A stretch of DNA of 64,000 nt from an uncultured Christensenellaceae bacterium. GTDB taxonomy: Bacteria; Bacillota; Clostridia; Christensenellales; Pumilibacteraceae. Of the stretch, positions 32,100 to 41,103 are shown one piece after another (position 1 is the first letter of the stretch; the number at the start of each line of letters is the position of its first letter). The position numbers were made by a program, and so were the translations under genes. The notes below the pieces were generated by a model. The model searched no databases. It saw only the letters and a list, made by a program, of their open reading frames with translations, and had not been told where the DNA came from. The stretch spans positions 28,352 through 92,351 of the forward strand of contig CAJULE010000006.1 in assembly GCA_910587445.1 (NCBI GenBank), written 5' to 3'.

Positions 32100-34652
32100 A
32101 TGGAAACAAAGACACTGAGATGTACATATTGCGGGGCGAGACTGCCTTCCGGCGACGCGGATAAGATAATTTGTCCGTACTGCGACAGCGTAAACTATCT
32201 GCGCTTTGCCGAAAAAGCGGGCAAGGGCAATGCGGACGGAATCAAAAACCTGCGCGAGCGGCTTTACGAGTGCGTAAACGCGCGCTATCACGATTTCGAG
32301 GAGATGAAATACATTGCCGACGAGATCCTCAACATCAGCGGCTACGATTTCGAGGCAAAGTATTTTTATGCGCTTGCGCTCAAAAAGAGCGGAAAACGCA
32401 ATAAGTATCTCGAGTTTCTGACCGACGAAAAAAATCTTGCGCCGAACGAGCACGCGCTCGAGCTTGTCATGAACAATGTTATACGCTATGCCAAAGAGAA
32501 CGAGCGCAGCGTGATAAGGCGGTTCGTCGAGATAAACGTGAGCGACGAGCTTGCCCGACTCGAATATACGGACAGAGCCGACAGACAGATAGAGCGCGCG
32601 GCACGGTACCACCACGGCGGGCAGGACGTGTTTGTCTGTCACCGCTCGAGCGACGGAGCGATTGCCGAAACGGTCGTCGCAAGGCTCGAAGCCGAGGGCA
32701 TTTCCTGTTTTATCTCGGAGCGCAATCTCGAGGACCTCGAGATAGGAGAGAAGTTCGAACGCGCGCTTACGGCGGCGATAGATTCGACGAAGCTGTTTTT
32801 GCTCATATCCTCGTATTCCGCTTTCGACACGTCGAGCGAAAACTATGTCCTCTATGAAATCGGGGAAGCCGATCGGCTGAAAAAGCCCAACGCGGAATTC
32901 AGAATACAGGAAATAGATCGAGCGACCGAAAGCAAGGCGGGAAAGTACGCCGAGTATTTCGACGGATGTCAGTACATAGACGCGTACCCTACGCCGTCGG
33001 ATATGCTCGATAAGCTTGCGCTTCAGCTCGGAGAAAAGCTCGACAGGCTTAGTCGGGCGGGCAGCCCCGAAAAGTACCGCGAAGCGGAACGCGCCCGCGA
33101 AGCCGCGGAAATGGCGGCGGAGATAGAGCGTCTCAAGGCGGAAAAAGCCGAATATGAAAAGCGGCTTTCGGGGCTTGGGAAAGCCGAGGAGAAACCGACT
33201 TCCAACACCGACACCGAACGCAGCGAGAAGGGCGAGGCGGACGCGGTTTTCGGATTCGTCGGCAAAAGAGAGGAAAGCAAGCGCGGCGGCGAAGCGAATT
33301 ATGCGCTCGCGCTCGATTACGAATACGGCAGAAACGGAAAAAAGAAAGACAAGTCGAAAGCCGTGTATTATTACACGAAAGCCGCAGACGAAGGCAGCGA
33401 CGAGGCGATGCTCAATCTCGGCGTGTGCTATGAATACGGAGACGGGATAAAGAAAAACTACGCAAAGGCCGTCGCGCTGTACGTGTCGGCGTCCGAGCGC
33501 GGAAACGCAAAGGCGCAGTGCAATCTCGGCTATTGTTATTTCAACGGCGTGGGAGTCGGTAAGGACATAAAAAAAGCCGTGCTTTGGTACGATAAAGCGG
33601 CAAAGGCGGGAAACGTGCGAGCGATGAACAATCTCGGCTATTGCTATGAAAACGCGCAGGGAGTGCCGCGTGATCTAAAGCGCGCATTCGAGCTCTATAA
33701 GGCGGCGGCGGACGGCGGAGATACCGACGGCGCGTGCAATGTCGCATGGTGCTTGGAAACGGGTATCGGAGCAAGCGTCGATCTGCCCCTTGCAAGGCAA
33801 TACAATGCCCTTGCCAAAGAGGCGGGCTCGACCCGTGCCGCAAAGGCTTATGCGAGGATCGAAGGAAAGCTCTACTCCTGCGAGCCCGAAGCCGAACGCC
33901 TATACGAACGCGGTCTTGCCTGTGACACGGGGGACAGAAGAAGTTCCGCCCGTGCCGCAGGATATTACAAAAAGGCGGCAAAGGCGGGAAGCGTGCGTGC
34001 GCTGTACAACCTCGGAGTGTTCAGTCTGCGCGGCGACGGCGTCGGACGCGACGAGAAGGCGGCGTTTGAGTATTTTTCCGAAGCCGCAAGACGCGAACAT
34101 CTCGGCGCGCTGTACAATCTCGGCTATTGCTATGAAAAGGGCGTGGGCTGCGAGCCCGACATTAAGCGTGCGAGAAGCTGTTACGAGCGTGCGGCAAAGG
34201 GCGGACAGGCGAGCGCGCAATACGCATACGCGACGTTTTTCGAAAACGGCGCGGCGGGAGAAAAGAATATCGACAAAGCTGTCCTGTGGTACGAGCGCGC
34301 GGCGAAAAACGGCAGCACGGCGGCAATGGTCGCGCTCGGCGTTCTGTACGGAACAAAGGGCGACAGGGAAAGGGCAAAGACCCAATTTAAGCGTGCGGCG
34401 GATTCGGGCGACGAAACGGGTATGTACAATTACGGCTGTATGCTGAGAAGCGAGGGCGACGCCGTGGGCGCGCGCGACGCTTTTTCGTCGGCGGCAAATA
34501 AGGGCTATACCCCCGCGATGTTCAATCTCGGCAAAATGGCGGAGGAGGCGGGCAACAGATCGGCGGCGGAAGGCTATTACCGCATGGGAGCGGACAAGGA
34601 CGACAATGCGTGTGTGCGCGCTCTTGCGCATTTATCTTCCGACGGCGAATAG
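32100..34652 (+). CDS. Zinc-ribbon / TIR / Sel1-repeat protein
   Basis: 850 residues. Order: a zinc ribbon (CTYCGARLPSG, CPYCDS; residues ~8-30), a helical region, a TIR domain (~174-310) starting QDVFVCHRSSDGAIAETVVA and containing EGISCFISERNLED, LFLLISSYSAFDTSSENYVL and a Glu in the helix YEIGEAD, a coiled coil (~330-365), and about twelve Sel1 repeats (~400-850; e.g. AMLNLGVCYEYGDGIKKNYA). TIR domains in bacteria are often NAD-cleaving effectors or scaffolds; Sel1 repeats bind partners. Intracellular (no signal peptide). Whether it is a defence protein or a regulator cannot be said. Confidence 0.8.
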   Translation: METKTLRCTYCGARLPSGDADKIICPYCDSVNYLRFAEKAGKGNADGIKNLRERLYECVNARYHDFEEMKYIADEILNISGYDFEAKYFYALALKKSGKRNKYLEFLTDEKNLAPNEHALELVMNNVIRYAKENERSVIRRFVEINVSDELARLEYTDRADRQIERAARYHHGGQDVFVCHRSSDGAIAETVVARLEAEGISCFISERNLEDLEIGEKFERALTAAIDSTKLFLLISSYSAFDTSSENYVLYEIGEADRLKKPNAEFRIQEIDRATESKAGKYAEYFDGCQYIDAYPTPSDMLDKLALQLGEKLDRLSRAGSPEKYREAERAREAAEMAAEIERLKAEKAEYEKRLSGLGKAEEKPTSNTDTERSEKGEADAVFGFVGKREESKRGGEANYALALDYEYGRNGKKKDKSKAVYYYTKAADEGSDEAMLNLGVCYEYGDGIKKNYAKAVALYVSASERGNAKAQCNLGYCYFNGVGVGKDIKKAVLWYDKAAKAGNVRAMNNLGYCYENAQGVPRDLKRAFELYKAAADGGDTDGACNVAWCLETGIGASVDLPLARQYNALAKEAGSTRAAKAYARIEGKLYSCEPEAERLYERGLACDTGDRRSSARAAGYYKKAAKAGSVRALYNLGVFSLRGDGVGRDEKAAFEYFSEAARREHLGALYNLGYCYEKGVGCEPDIKRARSCYERAAKGGQASAQYAYATFFENGAAGEKNIDKAVLWYERAAKNGSTAAMVALGVLYGTKGDRERAKTQFKRAADSGDETGMYNYGCMLRSEGDAVGARDAFSSAANKGYTPAMFNLGKMAEEAGNRSAAEGYYRMGADKDDNACVRALAHLSSDGE

Positions 34653-34754
34653 AAAACGCGGCAAACCTCTCCCATTCGCTCGACAAAACGCTTTGCTTGT
34701 GATAGAATAATGGGAAAGTATGCGCGGCTTCGCGCAAAAAAAAGGAGATATATA

Positions 34755-35276
34755 ATGGCAGAAATATTTGCGGAAATACTGCTCGAAGACGGACGCAAAA
34801 TGCGCCTCAAGCTTCGCGAGGACGTTGCGCCCATATCGGTCAAAAACTTTACGGAGCTTGCCGAAAAGAAATATTACGACGGACTGTGCTTTCACCGCGT
34901 AATAGACGGGTTTATGATCCAGGGCGGAGGCTTTACGGCGGGAGCTTCGTCGCTTCATCCCGCGCCCGAGCTTGAGCCGATCAAGGGCGAATTCGAAAGC
35001 AACGGCGTCCATAATCCTCTTAAGCACAAGAAGGGCGTCATATCTATGGCGCGCACGCCCTTAAAGGACAGCGCGACTTCGCAGTTCTTTATCTGTGTGG
35101 CGGACACGCCTTTTCTCGACGGCGAATATGCGGCATTCGGCGAGTGCGTCGACGATGAGAGCATAAATACCGCGGTGGCTATCGGCAAGGTGCCGACGCA
35201 TACGCTTCCGTACGGTTACGGCGACGTGCCCAAAACCCCGGTCGTTATAAAGACCGTAACTATAAAAAAGAAGTAA
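34755..35276 (+). CDS. Cyclophilin-type peptidyl-prolyl cis-trans isomerase
   Basis: 173 residues from ATG 34755 (AAAGGAG upstream). YYDGLCFHRVIDGFMIQGGG carries the catalytic Arg and Phe, SMARTPLKDSATSQFFICV the QFFI motif, and FGECVDD closes the fold. No signal peptide, so a cytoplasmic folding helper. Confidence 0.93.
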   Translation: MAEIFAEILLEDGRKMRLKLREDVAPISVKNFTELAEKKYYDGLCFHRVIDGFMIQGGGFTAGASSLHPAPELEPIKGEFESNGVHNPLKHKKGVISMARTPLKDSATSQFFICVADTPFLDGEYAAFGECVDDESINTAVAIGKVPTHTLPYGYGDVPKTPVVIKTVTIKKK

Positions 35277-35295
35277 ATAAATATTTATTGCAAAC

Positions 35296-35336
35296 AAAAC
35301 GGCTTGACGATTGCGGATACAATGTCAAGCCGTTTT
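35296..35336. terminator. Bidirectional terminator between cyclophilin and M60 genes
   Basis: AAAACGGCTTGAC pairs with GTCAAGCCGTTTT around a 15-base loop; A/T runs on both flanks. Confidence 0.85.
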
Positions 35337-35358
35337 ATTATCGGGGATAGTTCGTTTA

Positions 35359-38300
35359 TCAGCCGAAGAACACAAAGGAATCGATGTTGGCGTCGCCCTT
35401 ACATTTTATTTCAACTTTGTGTTTGCCTATGTCGAGCACGGGGGAGATATAGGTACATCCGAAATCGGTCGTAAGATTTTCGAACGGTATGAGAGCGATC
35501 GATTCGATCTTTTTGCCGTCTATACGGACTTCTATATTTCTGTCGAAGTGTTTCGACGCAAGAACGGCAAGACGCGTGCCCGTAAATTCGAATGTTACGG
35601 TCGCGTTCTTTTTTCCCGTATAGACGTGTCCGAAGGTCGCGTTTGCCGATTCGGTAGACCAATTGCCCTTAAAGGTGAACGTCTCGTCGTCGGGAGAAAG
35701 GAGATTGCCGCCGTTTATTTCGAAGACTTTCCAAAGCTCTATTTCGCTTATTATTATGTGGGTGCTGTACGAGCCTGTTATTATAAGCCGGTAGTAACGG
35801 AAAGTAGCTTCCTCGAAGTCCATCGTAATATTCGCGCCGTTATGGGGCACTTGCGAGAAGTCGCCCACCGTGAAGAACTCGTTGCCGTCGAGACTGCCGA
35901 GGAGCTTGAACGCCGTGGGAACTTTCCAGTCGCCGTTCGGTCTGTGCTGACTGAAGAGGTTTATCCTGTTTACGGTTTTAGCTTCGCCCATATCCATTGC
36001 GATGATGAGAGGACTGCTTTCCGAAACGCCGCCGCTCGTGTGGATCCAGGTATTTCTGTCGCCGTCCGCCACGTTTTCGATGGCGGTGCCTTTACCGCTT
36101 CCGCCCCAACCGCTCGGACCTTGCGAATATTTACAGCCGTCCTTTAAAAGGGTCTGATCCTTGTTTTGCCATACGTTGTCCGCATAACTGTACGTATACT
36201 TCTTGGTGTAGAAGTAATCGGTTTCGAAGTCGTCGGTTTGGAATTCGTAGGTATCTCTGTAGGCGTTTACGTACGGCTGAGTCTTTAGCGTCGGCGGAAT
36301 GGGTTGTGCGTTGTTCGCTTCCTCTTCCGTCACCTCTATGCCGAGATAGTTGTAGTAGTGAGTATTGCCCTTGTCGTCTTCTTGCATAGTGAACATCGGC
36401 TTAGTCCACTTTTCCATTCCGAGACCGATATAGCTTACCATGGGCGAGGACTGAACTATAAGCACGGACTTAAAGTAGACCCAGCTTCGCTCCGGCAGGT
36501 TCATAAGGTCGACGTAGACGTTGTCTCTGAAAAGATGGCTGTTGCTCGGCAACGTCGTGTCGTTTATCTTCGCCCCGAGCGTGTAAGTCTCTCCTCCGTC
36601 GGTAGAGTAGTAGAGCGCGCAATTCATTCTGCCGCGCAGATAGATTCGATAGTCGCCTTCTTCTTCGATATACAGCTTTCCGCGTACTTCTGCGACGGTG
36701 TTTTGCGGCACGAAAAATTCGTCGGGCGCATTAGGGTACTTGTCGTGAGAGTCCTGCGTGTCGGGATAATACCATATATCGGTATTGCAGTTCTGCGTCG
36801 GGTTTTTGTGGTCGACTTCCTCTTTGTTTTTGTAGTTCGCGTAATTCGCGTTGAACGCTTCTTCCGCGTCGGTATACATATTGTCCGAGTCGTAAGTGTA
36901 GTTTGTTCTCGTAAGCACGGTTTTTTTCGTCTCGTGCGTCTGCTCGAATTCGAGTACGAGATCGACGTCGTCCACTTTGAACGACGAATCCGTCTTGTGC
37001 TTTATCTCGAGCGGAATTATTATCTTTCCCGACGTCATGTTCTCGTCGGGAGTAAACGTATACATATTTTCGCCTATTGCCTTAAGAGTGCCGTGCTCGG
37101 GCTGTTTGATTTCGCTCTCCTTGACGGTGTATTCGAATTCGTCGGGGAGCACGACGCTGCCGCTCGCGTACTGTCCGCTCGGCGCGTTGTATCTCGAAAG
37201 ATCGACGGTAAAGTCCTGTCCGTAGGGAATGACGTACGGCTGCATAGTGGTTATGTATTTCTTTTCGCCGTCGTACATATAGCTTCTTCCCGTTTGGTAT
37301 ACGGAGGAAACGGGGACGAACGTCGAGTATTCCGGATTTCTGTATTGCGCCGCGACTTCTTCGGTTATTCCGCCGAGAAGGTTTTTGAAGAAATACGTCA
37401 TGTCGTTATGCGTGATGTCCTGCCATGCCCTGAGATAGCCGGAATAGGTCTGACCGTATTTCTGGTATTGCTGTCTGAGCTTCGATTGGATATATGCGTC
37501 GGGTCCGAAGTTGTGGAGAAGAGTCGCGTAAAGGGCGAGACCTTGACGACCGTTTTCGTACTTGCTTTCGAGTATCTGGTCGAGCGCCCAGGTCGCGCTC
37601 GTGTAGCGGTTCCAACCGCCGAGCCCGGCCGCTCCGTAGCCCGAAATGCTTCTTGCGGACGAAATCTTCGTAAACAGAGCGTAAGACACGAGCGTCATGC
37701 CGTTGTTCGTGACCTCGCCGCCGTTGCCTACGCCGTAGCCCTGGAAGTTGTGGTGATATTCATGGAAGTTGCCCCATGCGCCCGATTTTACTATCGTTTT
37801 GTAGTTTAAGGAGTTTCTCATCCAGCCCATAGGACAGTTGACCGAGCCTTGCCCGGGGAAGGCGACCGCCGCGCCCGCCGCAACGAAAGGATCGTACAAA
37901 AAGACGATGCCTTGCGTGCTGCCCTGCGTCGTGACGAGGGAGACCTTTTCCCAAAGGATGGCAGCCTTATACAGATCGTCGTATGTAAGACCTGCGGAGC
38001 CTGCTTTGGGTCCCGAATGGAGCACGCCGTCCTGCCATACTTCGAGGTCGAAATACGGCGCCGACGAGCCGGCGTTTTCCTCGAACTCCTCGGGCGTTGT
38101 GTATCCGAGTATGAAGTGCGAATATCTCACGCCGCCGGAAATCGTGACGGTGTATTCGTGCGAATTGTTTACTATATATATGGGTCCGCCGATAAACGAG
38201 CCGATATACGCGGTGTATACTCCGTTTTCGAGCGTTGCCGTATTTTTATTCACCGTAAGGGTATTCAGGAGAATGGGGAAGCGCTGCATCTGGTTTTTCG

Positions 38301-39630
38301 CCGTCCAGATGTTGTTCGCTTTGCCGTTGTAGAGCGCCTGACCTATATGGAATTTAAGACCGCCCGTCGCTTCCATGTCCTCTTGGCTCAATTGGATCTT
38401 AATGACTTCGCCTGCGGGAGCGTAAACGCCGGTTATGCCGTAGCCGCGGGAGTATGTGCGCGGACGCATGGTGACTCGTTTTATTATGCCGGGTTCGTCG
38501 TCGGAGACGTCGCCGCCGTAAAGTCCGACGGAAGCCGTATGCTTATAGAGCTGACGGTGGTTGCCGTCCTTGTCAACCGTCTCGACGGGTGCGGTGACCG
38601 AGCCGCTGTAGAGCCTGCCTTCGCTGTCCATCCAGGTGTACTGTCCGCCGCCGCCGTTCCATGTGCCCGTGGCGGAGAGATAGCTCGCCTCGGCTATGAG
38701 TGCGTTTCTTGCCGCCACTTTTTCGGCATCGGCACCTATTACGGAAGAGAGAGTTTTTCCGTACTCGGGATAGGCGGGAAGACCGCCGTTGCTCATTTCG
38801 GCGACAGGCTTATGTCTTTCGGTCGTGCCTATGACTTCGCTCGAATATCCGACAAGGGTCTTATTGCTATATCGGTTGACAAAGATGTCGTTCGAGCCCG
38901 CACAGCTGCCGAGTCCCAAGGAAAGACCGAGCACGAGGGCAAGGATGATGACGAATGCCGCGACGGCAATCGTGATTATGCCGTTTCTCGACTTGACGAA
39001 ATCGAGTACGGCGGTGCCTGCGCCTCCTTCGTTTTTTGTACGTACGGGAGTTTGCTTCGCGGCTTTGCCCGAGTTTTTGTTGCCCGAGGAAACAGCCGCG
39101 GTTTTGGTTGCGCGGTCGGTCGCAGTCGAAACGGGAGCCGCTTTTGCCGCGGTTCTTGCCGCCGTCGTACTTGCCGCAGGTCTTGTCGCCGTACTTGCCG
39201 CAGGCTTGGGCGACGTTGCGGTTGCCGAAGGTCTTGCTCCCGTCGCAGAGGTTCTCGAGGAGGAGGGAGTTGCGCCGGGTTTTGCCGCGGGAGCCGTCTT
39301 TGCGCCCGTGCTCGTCGCCGCGGTTCTTGCCGCCGTCGTACTTGCCGCAGGTCTTGTCGCCGTGCTTGACGCGGGCTTGGGCGACGTTGCGGTTGCCGAA
39401 GGTCTTGCTCCCGTCGCAGAGGTTCTCGAGGAGGAGGGAGTTGCGCCGGGTTTTGCCGCGGGAGCCGTCTTTGCGCCCGTGCTTGCGGCCGCGTTTCTTG
39501 CCGCGGGCTTTGCCGTCGCACTTTTCGCGGTATTCGAACTTGTCGACGTAGTCTTATTTGCGGGTGCGGTTTTCGCCGCGCCTGCCGTCGATTTCGAAGG
39601 CGGAGTGCCTTTTTTGTCTTTTTCGGACAT
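35359..39630 (-). CDS. Membrane-anchored M60-like (enhancin-type) metalloprotease with C-terminal discoidin domain
   Basis: 1423 residues. The first ~205 residues are a basic, low-complexity Ala/Thr/Pro/Ser tail that should lie in the cytoplasm; one membrane helix follows (IITIAVAAFVIILALVLGLS) and the rest is outside. The M60 catalytic site is GNFHEYHHNFQG (HExxH) with the downstream GGEVTNNGMTLVSYALFT. Residues ~905-1080 are beta-rich, possibly PA14-like; ~1190-1310 form an F5/8 type C (discoidin) module (NVADGDRNTWIHTS ... YRLIITGSYSTHIIISEIEL), followed by another beta domain. M60 enzymes cleave mucin-like glycoproteins. A strong promoter lies upstream. Confidence 0.85.
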   Translation of the reverse strand: MSEKDKKGTPPSKSTAGAAKTAPANKTTSTSSNTAKSATAKPAARNAAASTGAKTAPAAKPGATPSSSRTSATGARPSATATSPKPASSTATRPAASTTAARTAATSTGAKTAPAAKPGATPSSSRTSATGARPSATATSPKPAASTATRPAASTTAARTAAKAAPVSTATDRATKTAAVSSGNKNSGKAAKQTPVRTKNEGGAGTAVLDFVKSRNGIITIAVAAFVIILALVLGLSLGLGSCAGSNDIFVNRYSNKTLVGYSSEVIGTTERHKPVAEMSNGGLPAYPEYGKTLSSVIGADAEKVAARNALIAEASYLSATGTWNGGGGQYTWMDSEGRLYSGSVTAPVETVDKDGNHRQLYKHTASVGLYGGDVSDDEPGIIKRVTMRPRTYSRGYGITGVYAPAGEVIKIQLSQEDMEATGGLKFHIGQALYNGKANNIWTAKNQMQRFPILLNTLTVNKNTATLENGVYTAYIGSFIGGPIYIVNNSHEYTVTISGGVRYSHFILGYTTPEEFEENAGSSAPYFDLEVWQDGVLHSGPKAGSAGLTYDDLYKAAILWEKVSLVTTQGSTQGIVFLYDPFVAAGAAVAFPGQGSVNCPMGWMRNSLNYKTIVKSGAWGNFHEYHHNFQGYGVGNGGEVTNNGMTLVSYALFTKISSARSISGYGAAGLGGWNRYTSATWALDQILESKYENGRQGLALYATLLHNFGPDAYIQSKLRQQYQKYGQTYSGYLRAWQDITHNDMTYFFKNLLGGITEEVAAQYRNPEYSTFVPVSSVYQTGRSYMYDGEKKYITTMQPYVIPYGQDFTVDLSRYNAPSGQYASGSVVLPDEFEYTVKESEIKQPEHGTLKAIGENMYTFTPDENMTSGKIIIPLEIKHKTDSSFKVDDVDLVLEFEQTHETKKTVLTRTNYTYDSDNMYTDAEEAFNANYANYKNKEEVDHKNPTQNCNTDIWYYPDTQDSHDKYPNAPDEFFVPQNTVAEVRGKLYIEEEGDYRIYLRGRMNCALYYSTDGGETYTLGAKINDTTLPSNSHLFRDNVYVDLMNLPERSWVYFKSVLIVQSSPMVSYIGLGMEKWTKPMFTMQEDDKGNTHYYNYLGIEVTEEEANNAQPIPPTLKTQPYVNAYRDTYEFQTDDFETDYFYTKKYTYSYADNVWQNKDQTLLKDGCKYSQGPSGWGGSGKGTAIENVADGDRNTWIHTSGGVSESSPLIIAMDMGEAKTVNRINLFSQHRPNGDWKVPTAFKLLGSLDGNEFFTVGDFSQVPHNGANITMDFEEATFRYYRLIITGSYSTHIIISEIELWKVFEINGGNLLSPDDETFTFKGNWSTESANATFGHVYTGKKNATVTFEFTGTRLAVLASKHFDRNIEVRIDGKKIESIALIPFENLTTDFGCTYISPVLDIGKHKVEIKCKGDANIDSFVFFG
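39151..39492 (-). repeat. Tandem 171-bp repeat in the M60 gene
   Basis: Two almost identical 171-bp units (39151-39321, 39322-39492) and the start of a third encode 57-residue Ala/Thr/Ser/Pro units in the cytoplasmic tail (unit motif GAKTAPAAKPGATPSSSRTS). Confidence 0.85.
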
Positions 39631-39667
39631 AAAAAAATCTCCTTCAAATAGAAAATTTGCAGAGTTA

Positions 39668-39697
39668 ATTATATCACTTATATTATATTTATGTCAA
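39668..39697 (-). promoter_or_regulatory. Promoter of the M60 gene
   Basis: On the minus strand TTGACA (39692-39697) and TATAAT (39668-39673), both consensus, 18-bp spacer. Confidence 0.75.
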
Positions 39698-39746
39698 ATA
39701 TATGCGTCGTGTATCTTTTTTGGCGGTATTGTACAAATATGCGAAA

Positions 39747-39767
39747 AGCCGCGCGAGGGCACGGCTT
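39747..39767 (-). terminator. Weak terminator of the deacetylase-like gene
   Basis: AAGCCGTG/CGCGGCTT with one G-T pair and TTTT on the minus strand. Confidence 0.5.
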
Positions 39768-39772
39768 TAAAA

Positions 39773-40861
39773 TTATTCGGTTTTTCGGTTGTTCTCGGTA
39801 AACGCGGTGGGACGGGACGCGTCGTAAAACTCCGACGCGTCGAAGTACGGAGCGTACGCGTCTTTAAAATTTCTGAGAGAATAGCCGTCGAGCGGTTTTC
39901 TGTCCCAGAATAAAGTATCTGCGTTCATTCGGGCGTAATAATCCTTTGCCCCCACTCCGCAAAACAGACGGAAGCCGCTTTGCTTAAGGTGCTCGTGCTT
40001 TTCTCCCGAGGTCTCCCATTCTCCGTAAGGATATACGTATATGTCGGTTTCGCCGACTATGGGTCTGACCTCATTGAGCCATTTTTCCGTGTCCTGAGCA
40101 AAGCGCTCGGGCGAAAGCTTTTTCATGTGATAGTGTCCGTAGGAGTGGCAGGCGAACCGCCAGCCGCGCCGCCTTAGCTCGGCGACGACGCGTTTTGCCG
40201 AAGCGGTATCCCTGTCTCGAGTGGGGCTGTCTCGGTCGGTGCGGTAGCCGAGCACTCCGTCGAATCCCGTAAGACACAGTACGCCGCGCGCCCCGTTATA
40301 GGAAAAATCCGGGTGCTCCGCGATAAAGTTTTCGAGCACGGTTACCACTTCGTTGTCGTAGTCTATCTGTTTTGCGGCGTTTTGAGTATATGTAAAAAGC
40401 CGACCGCTTTCGTCTACGTCGAGACGGTCGTTCATGCCTCTGTTCATCTTTTTGACGTAATAGTTTATGTCGTCGAAGCTCAAGACAAACGGTTTCTTGT
40501 CTTTCGGGAAAGGGAAGGCTCTGCGCTTTGCGGCAGAGCCGTTTTCCGTATAGGTGGACTTTATATCCACAAGAGCATAGCCCCTTTCGTAAAGAGAAAA
40601 GAGTATCGAGCGAAACTCGGCTACGGTCAGACAGTCGTTGTCATAGTTCGTTCTCATATGGTTCGCCGTATCGAATCCGAGCTTCGGATAGGCGACGAGC
40701 GCGTGCGTGAAAAAGTGCGGGATTTCGCCGGCGGACGAAAATTCGGCGAGCTCGGTCATCGCCGCGTCGACGTGCGATTCGTGCGAAACGCGCGAAGAGG
40801 GTAGATAAGTCGCCGTGCCGAAAGCAAAAACCATACATAAAAGCAGTCTTAATACCTTCAT
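39773..40861 (-). CDS. NodB-type polysaccharide deacetylase-like protein
   Basis: About 362 residues from ATG 40861; an in-frame TTG at 40900 is possible, and neither has a good ribosome site. The N-terminus KVLRLLLCMVFAFGTATYL is a signal peptide or anchor. Deacetylase motifs: PFVLSFDDINYY (metal Asp pair) and WRFACHSYGHYHMKK with the H-x3-H metal histidines in a modified setting, then IYVYPYGEW. Acts outside the cell on an N-acetylated glycan such as peptidoglycan or chitin-like sugar. Divergent to the GH3 operon at 41104. Confidence 0.75.
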   Translation of the reverse strand: MKVLRLLLCMVFAFGTATYLPSSRVSHESHVDAAMTELAEFSSAGEIPHFFTHALVAYPKLGFDTANHMRTNYDNDCLTVAEFRSILFSLYERGYALVDIKSTYTENGSAAKRRAFPFPKDKKPFVLSFDDINYYVKKMNRGMNDRLDVDESGRLFTYTQNAAKQIDYDNEVVTVLENFIAEHPDFSYNGARGVLCLTGFDGVLGYRTDRDSPTRDRDTASAKRVVAELRRRGWRFACHSYGHYHMKKLSPERFAQDTEKWLNEVRPIVGETDIYVYPYGEWETSGEKHEHLKQSGFRLFCGVGAKDYYARMNADTLFWDRKPLDGYSLRNFKDAYAPYFDASEFYDASRPTAFTENNRKTE

Positions 40862-40998
40862 ACCGTATATAGTTTGCTGCGCTTTCCGCAGTTTATGCAA
40901 GAAATATCCGAGGACATAAAACGGCCGATTGTGGAAAAAATATGGTTTTTTTCCGCCTTTGGTGTAAAAAATGCAATGTTATTATAAATATTTTGCAA

Positions 40999-41027
40999 TT
41001 CACATTCCGAAATATTTCTGTTATACT
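40999..41027 (+). promoter_or_regulatory. Promoter of the GH3/GH10 operon
   Basis: TTCACA (40999-41004) and TATACT (41022-41027), 17-bp spacer. TGCAAT is repeated at 40972 and 40994, 22 bp apart, just upstream. A hairpin AATAGG/CCTATT and one with CGGGC/GCCCG follow in the untranslated leader. Confidence 0.55.
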
Positions 41028-41103
41028 TAGAGTACAAAAATAGGAAATTGCCTATTTGTCATGATCACGGGCGGCAACGATGCCCGATTAGTCAGGAGGG
41101 ACA

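Noticed and set aside
38789..39913. A 374-residue plus-strand Ala/Val-rich frame opposite the M60 gene
   Set aside because: It reflects the 171-bp repeat read backwards; the M60 reading has a catalytic site, membrane helix, promoter and ribosome site.
40972..40999. TGCAAT repeated 22 bp apart before the GH3/GH10 operon, and GCA repeated 22 bp apart before the AraC gene at 55862
   Set aside because: The match is short and the position relative to the -35 box differs between the two promoters, so a common AraC site cannot be supported.
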